The notes below the pieces were generated by a model. It was not told the DNA's origin and searched no databases. It was given only the letters and a program-made list of their open reading frames with translations. Below, one piece after another: positions 61,424-64,000 of a stretch of DNA of 64,000 nt. The DNA lies in NCBI RefSeq assembly GCF_007991615.1, contig NZ_BJYR01000019.1, positions 1-64,000 of the forward strand. Reading direction: 5' to 3'. The stretch is from Novosphingobium sediminis (GTDB lineage Bacteria; Pseudomonadota; Alphaproteobacteria; Sphingomonadales; Sphingomonadaceae). Made by a program: the position numbers and the translations under genes. The stretch's first letter is position 1. Every line of letters begins with the position of its first letter.

Positions 61424-62325
61424 TGGCAGAGCTCGGCGCACGCGGAACGCCCGCGTGGGACAACAAGGCAATCATCTGCGATGTCCTTGGCCGTTCGCCG
61501 GATGTCGAGATGGGTTCGATCGGCGAAGGCTGGTCCCTGTGCCGGTGGCGCCAGTTCGTGGGGAGCTACACGCTGCCCGCACTGCCTGATCCGATCTTCA
61601 CGGTGCATGTCGCGGGGAAGCCGCAAGTGAAGACCTGGGACCGCGATGGCTGGACCGAGACAAGTTCGATCCCAGGCTGCGCGACGATCGTGCCGGCAGG
61701 CATGCCGACTGGCTGGCTCGTCGATGGTGAGCTTGATGTGGTCACGCTGTCGATGAATTCGGCGGTTCTGGCGGAGCAATCCGTTGCCGAACAGTTCAGC
61801 CGCATGCGCTTTGCCTTTGCCGATCCACTTGGCGTCGCGCTGACCCGCCAGATCCTTGCCGAACTCTATGCTCCGCAAGCTGAAGAGCGGACGGCCTATG
61901 TCGCGGCGATGGTCAATGCGCTGAAGGCCCATATCCTCTCCGGCCCGCCCGCTGGGGGCAATCCGGCCGAAATCCCGGTATCCGACTTTTCCGCCTACCG
62001 CCTGCACCGCATCATGAACCGCGTCCTCGCCGATCCGGCAGGAGACTATCCGCTGGAGGAAATGGCGGCGATGGCGGGGATCACCCCTTCGCATTTCTGC
62101 CGCGTGTTCAAGAAGGCGACCGGCATTTCGCCGCATCACTATGTGCTCAAGGCGCGGCTCGACAAGGCGCAGCAGATGCTGGTGCAAACCGAGCTCAGCC
62201 TTGCGCACCTCGCCGAGGCGACCGGGTTTGCCAGCCAGAGCCATTTCAGCCGCGCCTTCAAGGGCTGGTTCGGGACGACGCCGAGCGCCTACCGCCAGCA
62301 GGAAAGCCGGGCAAAGGGAGAGTAA
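61423..62325 (+). CDS. AraC-family transcriptional regulator
   Basis: A 300-residue regulator. The N-terminal 200 residues are a possible ligand-binding domain of unknown type. The C-terminal double helix-turn-helix is visible: Y-P-L-E-E-M-A-A-M-A-G-I-T-P-S-H-F-C-R-V-F-K-K and L-A-H-L-A-E-A-T-G-F-A-S-Q-S-H-F-S-R-A-F-K. P-S-A-Y-R ends it. TGATG links it to the P450 gene, so it is within the operon and could control the locus. Confidence 0.92.
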   Translation: MAELGARGTPAWDNKAIICDVLGRSPDVEMGSIGEGWSLCRWRQFVGSYTLPALPDPIFTVHVAGKPQVKTWDRDGWTETSSIPGCATIVPAGMPTGWLVDGELDVVTLSMNSAVLAEQSVAEQFSRMRFAFADPLGVALTRQILAELYAPQAEERTAYVAAMVNALKAHILSGPPAGGNPAEIPVSDFSAYRLHRIMNRVLADPAGDYPLEEMAAMAGITPSHFCRVFKKATGISPHHYVLKARLDKAQQMLVQTELSLAHLAEATGFASQSHFSRAFKGWFGTTPSAYRQQESRAKGE

Positions 62326-62329
62326 GACT

Positions 62330-63442
62330 ATGCGCGAAGCCATGGCAGCCGTGGCCTATGAGCCGGGCGGAGATTTCACCGTCGAGCCGATCACGGTCGA
62401 CGAGCCGCGCGCCGGCGAAGTCCTCGTGCGCATCGAAGGGGTCGGGCTGTGCCACACCGATCTCGTGTTCCGCGATCAGCTTGCGCCCTTCGCGCTGCCG
62501 GGCGTGCTGGGCCATGAAGGTGCGGGCGTGATCGAGGCGGTGGGCGAGGGCGTCAGCGGGCTTGCTGTGGGCGACAAGGTGGTGATCGGCTTTTCGAGCT
62601 GCGGCGCCTGCCCGCGCTGTGCCGAACATCTGCCGAGCTATTGCCAGAACTTTGTGCCGCTCAACTACGCCGGGATGCGGCTGGAGGATGGCTCCACTGC
62701 CTATGCCAAGGACGGCGCGCGGGTAACCTCGCACTTCTTCGGCCAGTCCTCGTTCTCTGCGCTGACCGTGACGCGCGCGGTCAATATCGTGAAAGTCGGC
62801 GAAACGTCTGCGCCGCTCGAATTGCTGGGGCCACTCGGCTGCGGGTTCCAGACCGGCGCCGGCGGGGTGATGCGCTCGCTCGCGTGCCCGGCTGGATCGA
62901 GCCTTGCGGTGTTCGGCGGCGGGCCGGTCGGCCTTGCGGCGGTGATGGGCGGGGTGATTCAGGGCTGCACCACCATCGTGCTGGTGGAACCGGTGGCAGC
63001 GCGCCGCGCCATCGCACTGGAACTTGGCGCGACGCATGTGATCGATCCGGCTGATGCGCCGGACCTTGCCGCCGCCTTGCGCGAGATCGTGCCGGCGGGC
63101 CTGGACTTCGCGTTTGATACGACGGGCATTCCGGCGGTCATCGAAGGCGGGCTGGCCGCGCTGGGCAGCCATGGCGCGATCGGCCTTGTCGGCGTGCCAT
63201 CGCGCGCGGATGCGGCGATTTCGGTGAACATCGCCGCTCTGATGACGCCGGGGCACCGGATCATCGGCATCATCGAGGGCGACAGCGACCCGCAGCAGTT
63301 CATTCCCGAACTGCTGGCGCATCACGCGGCGGGGCGGTTCCCCTTCGACAGGCTGATCCGCACTTTCCCGCTCGTTGAGATCAACGCGGCAATCGCCGCG
63401 CAGGCTCGCGGGGAGTGCATCAAGGTCGTGCTGGTTCCCTAG
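62330..63442 (+). CDS. Zinc-dependent alcohol dehydrogenase (class III/aryl- or terpene-alcohol type)
   Basis: A 370-residue medium-chain dehydrogenase. Catalytic zinc: Cys41 (G-L-C-H-T-D), His62-Glu63 (G-H-E) and Cys171 (L-G-C-G-F-Q-T-G). Structural zinc: Cys91, 94, 97 and 105 (C-G-A-C-P-R-C). NAD motif F-G-G-G-P-V-G-L. This layout is shared by aryl-alcohol, geraniol and perillyl alcohol dehydrogenases. It starts 4 bp after the AraC stop. Its TAG is shared as CTAG with the convergent last gene. Confidence 0.92.
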   Translation: MREAMAAVAYEPGGDFTVEPITVDEPRAGEVLVRIEGVGLCHTDLVFRDQLAPFALPGVLGHEGAGVIEAVGEGVSGLAVGDKVVIGFSSCGACPRCAEHLPSYCQNFVPLNYAGMRLEDGSTAYAKDGARVTSHFFGQSSFSALTVTRAVNIVKVGETSAPLELLGPLGCGFQTGAGGVMRSLACPAGSSLAVFGGGPVGLAAVMGGVIQGCTTIVLVEPVAARRAIALELGATHVIDPADAPDLAAALREIVPAGLDFAFDTTGIPAVIEGGLAALGSHGAIGLVGVPSRADAAISVNIAALMTPGHRIIGIIEGDSDPQQFIPELLAHHAAGRFPFDRLIRTFPLVEINAAIAAQARGECIKVVLVP

Positions 63443-64000
63443 GCCGGTTCGATCACGAGTTCGGTGCGGCCCGAAATGCGCACCCTGAGCGTGGCCTCGC
63501 CTGCCGGGGAGGCCACGAATTCTGCATCCATAGCACCGCTCGCCGTGTAGCAGCGTCCGGGTTCAAGGCCGCTGACCGGAATGGTTTGCACACCCTCTCC
63601 CTTGCCGGGATAGAAGACGGCCTCGAGCCCGGTGCCATTGCTCCACGCGCGGGCGACGAGGACGTCCGGATAGGCGGCGGCCTCGATCTTCGGCCCGGCA
63701 AGGCACGTCCGCGGCGCGCCTTGCGTGAAGGTACGGCCAAAATCGCCCGTCTCCATCAGCGCGCCAAGGACGGCGGTGGCATTGGCGATGTTGGAGGCCT
63801 TGCGATAGCGGTGCACCCCATCGTCGATCGCGGGCATGCACACGCGTTCTAGCGCGGCGAGCGCGGCGTCAGCCATGCGCGTATCGCCAAATTCCCGTGC
63901 CGCGACGAGTAGGGTGGAGAGCATGCCGCCGTGGCCGGGGCGATAGTTGCCCGCATCGAGCCCTTCGCCTGGCATGGCGAGCCATTCGCCCGCGTCGTCT
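63439..64000 (-). CDS. Partial gene, possibly linalool dehydratase/isomerase-like
   Basis: The C-terminal 187 residues of a protein whose frame is open to the right edge (D-D-A-G-E-W-L-A-M-P-G-E-G-L-D-A-G). G-H-G-G-M-L-S-T-L-L-V-A-A-R-E-F-G-D looks like a helical-barrel segment of the linalool dehydratase/isomerase type (compare L-A-R-E-M-G-D there). The last 70 residues form a beta-sandwich-like tail. The likeness is modest and from memory. If right, the convergent alcohol dehydrogenase and P450 would fit a linalool/geraniol pathway. Most of the gene, including the start, lies outside. Confidence 0.5.
   Translation of the reverse strand, partial: DDAGEWLAMPGEGLDAGNYRPGHGGMLSTLLVAAREFGDTRMADAALAALERVCMPAIDDGVHRYRKASNIANATAVLGALMETGDFGRTFTQGAPRTCLAGPKIEAAAYPDVLVARAWSNGTGLEAVFYPGKGEGVQTIPVSGLEPGRCYTASGAMDAEFVASPAGEATLRVRISGRTELVIEPA

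Overview
The window looks like the chromosome of a GC-rich alphaproteobacterium of the order Sphingomonadales, most likely Novosphingobium or a close relative. The grounds are: a GapR/DUF2312 nucleoid protein, a YebC-RuvC-RuvA-RuvB order, a class I PHA synthase with a phasin, a FecI/FecR/TonB-receptor/halogenase/SapC cluster, a CHCC zinc-finger protein and the overall protein style. Nearly all genes are intact and tightly packed. I see no rRNA, CRISPR array, insertion sequence or prophage. All family assignments come from reading motifs and not from database searches.

Layout. 1-1.55 kb holds a small unknown gene, repeats and a DUF559 nuclease gene bracketed by palindromes. 1.55-5.6 kb is a minus-strand ribonucleotide reductase region (nrdA, a PepSY-type membrane gene, nrdB) with two NrdR boxes ahead of nrdA. 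5.9-15.1 kb has a GlsB-type membrane protein, nadB, an ABC ATPase, a CHCC zinc finger, tldD, a secreted protein, two GNATs, ispG, an aspartic protease and an L,D-transpeptidase. A palindrome-flanked GIY-YIG nuclease and a second L,D-transpeptidase follow (15.2-17.1 kb). Next come a DMT transporter, acnA with a strong terminator, and a Ser/Thr-rich PEP-CTERM protein (17.3-22.1 kb). 22.3-25.3 kb is the yebC-ruvC-ruvA-ruvB operon. 25.4-30.6 kb has a CPBP protease, a GNAT, an amidohydrolase, gapR, rlmE, a Ppx/GppA phosphatase and tRNA-Gln(CTG).

30.7-38.5 kb is the most striking part. It is a six-gene minus-strand block: ECF sigma (FecI), anti-sigma (FecR), STN-type TonB receptor, flavin-dependent halogenase, SapC-family protein, and a DUF6445-like protein that reads as a 2-oxoglutarate/Fe(II) oxygenase. 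It looks like a cell-surface-signalling uptake module fused to a two-oxidase tailoring module of unknown substrate. 38.8-47.2 kb has a LOG-family protein, glmM-DUF1272-thiD, a DAACS symporter, an AI-2E family exporter, a GNAT-like protein and a fatty acid desaturase.

47.2-49.5 kb is a sulfide/persulfide detoxification set (TauE/SafE, rhodanese, BigR-like ArsR, ETHE1-like MBL hydrolase). A deletion seems to have fused the 5' ends of the two divergent genes. 49.5-55.5 kb has lptG, lptF, clpS, a phasin with an AT-hook and a promoter bracketed by inverted operators, and phaC. 55.6-57.8 kb has an AlaC-type aminotransferase, a crotonase and tRNA-Cys. 58-64 kb is a catabolic locus: TonB receptor, P450, AraC regulator, zinc alcohol dehydrogenase, and, running off the right edge, a convergent gene that may be linalool dehydratase/isomerase-like, which suggests terpene alcohol metabolism.

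Five families of palindromic intergenic repeats (called R1-R5 here) are scattered through the window. R1 and R2 each bracket a different small nuclease gene. R4 has a constant core preceded by a hairpin whose stem sequence changes while its pairing is kept.
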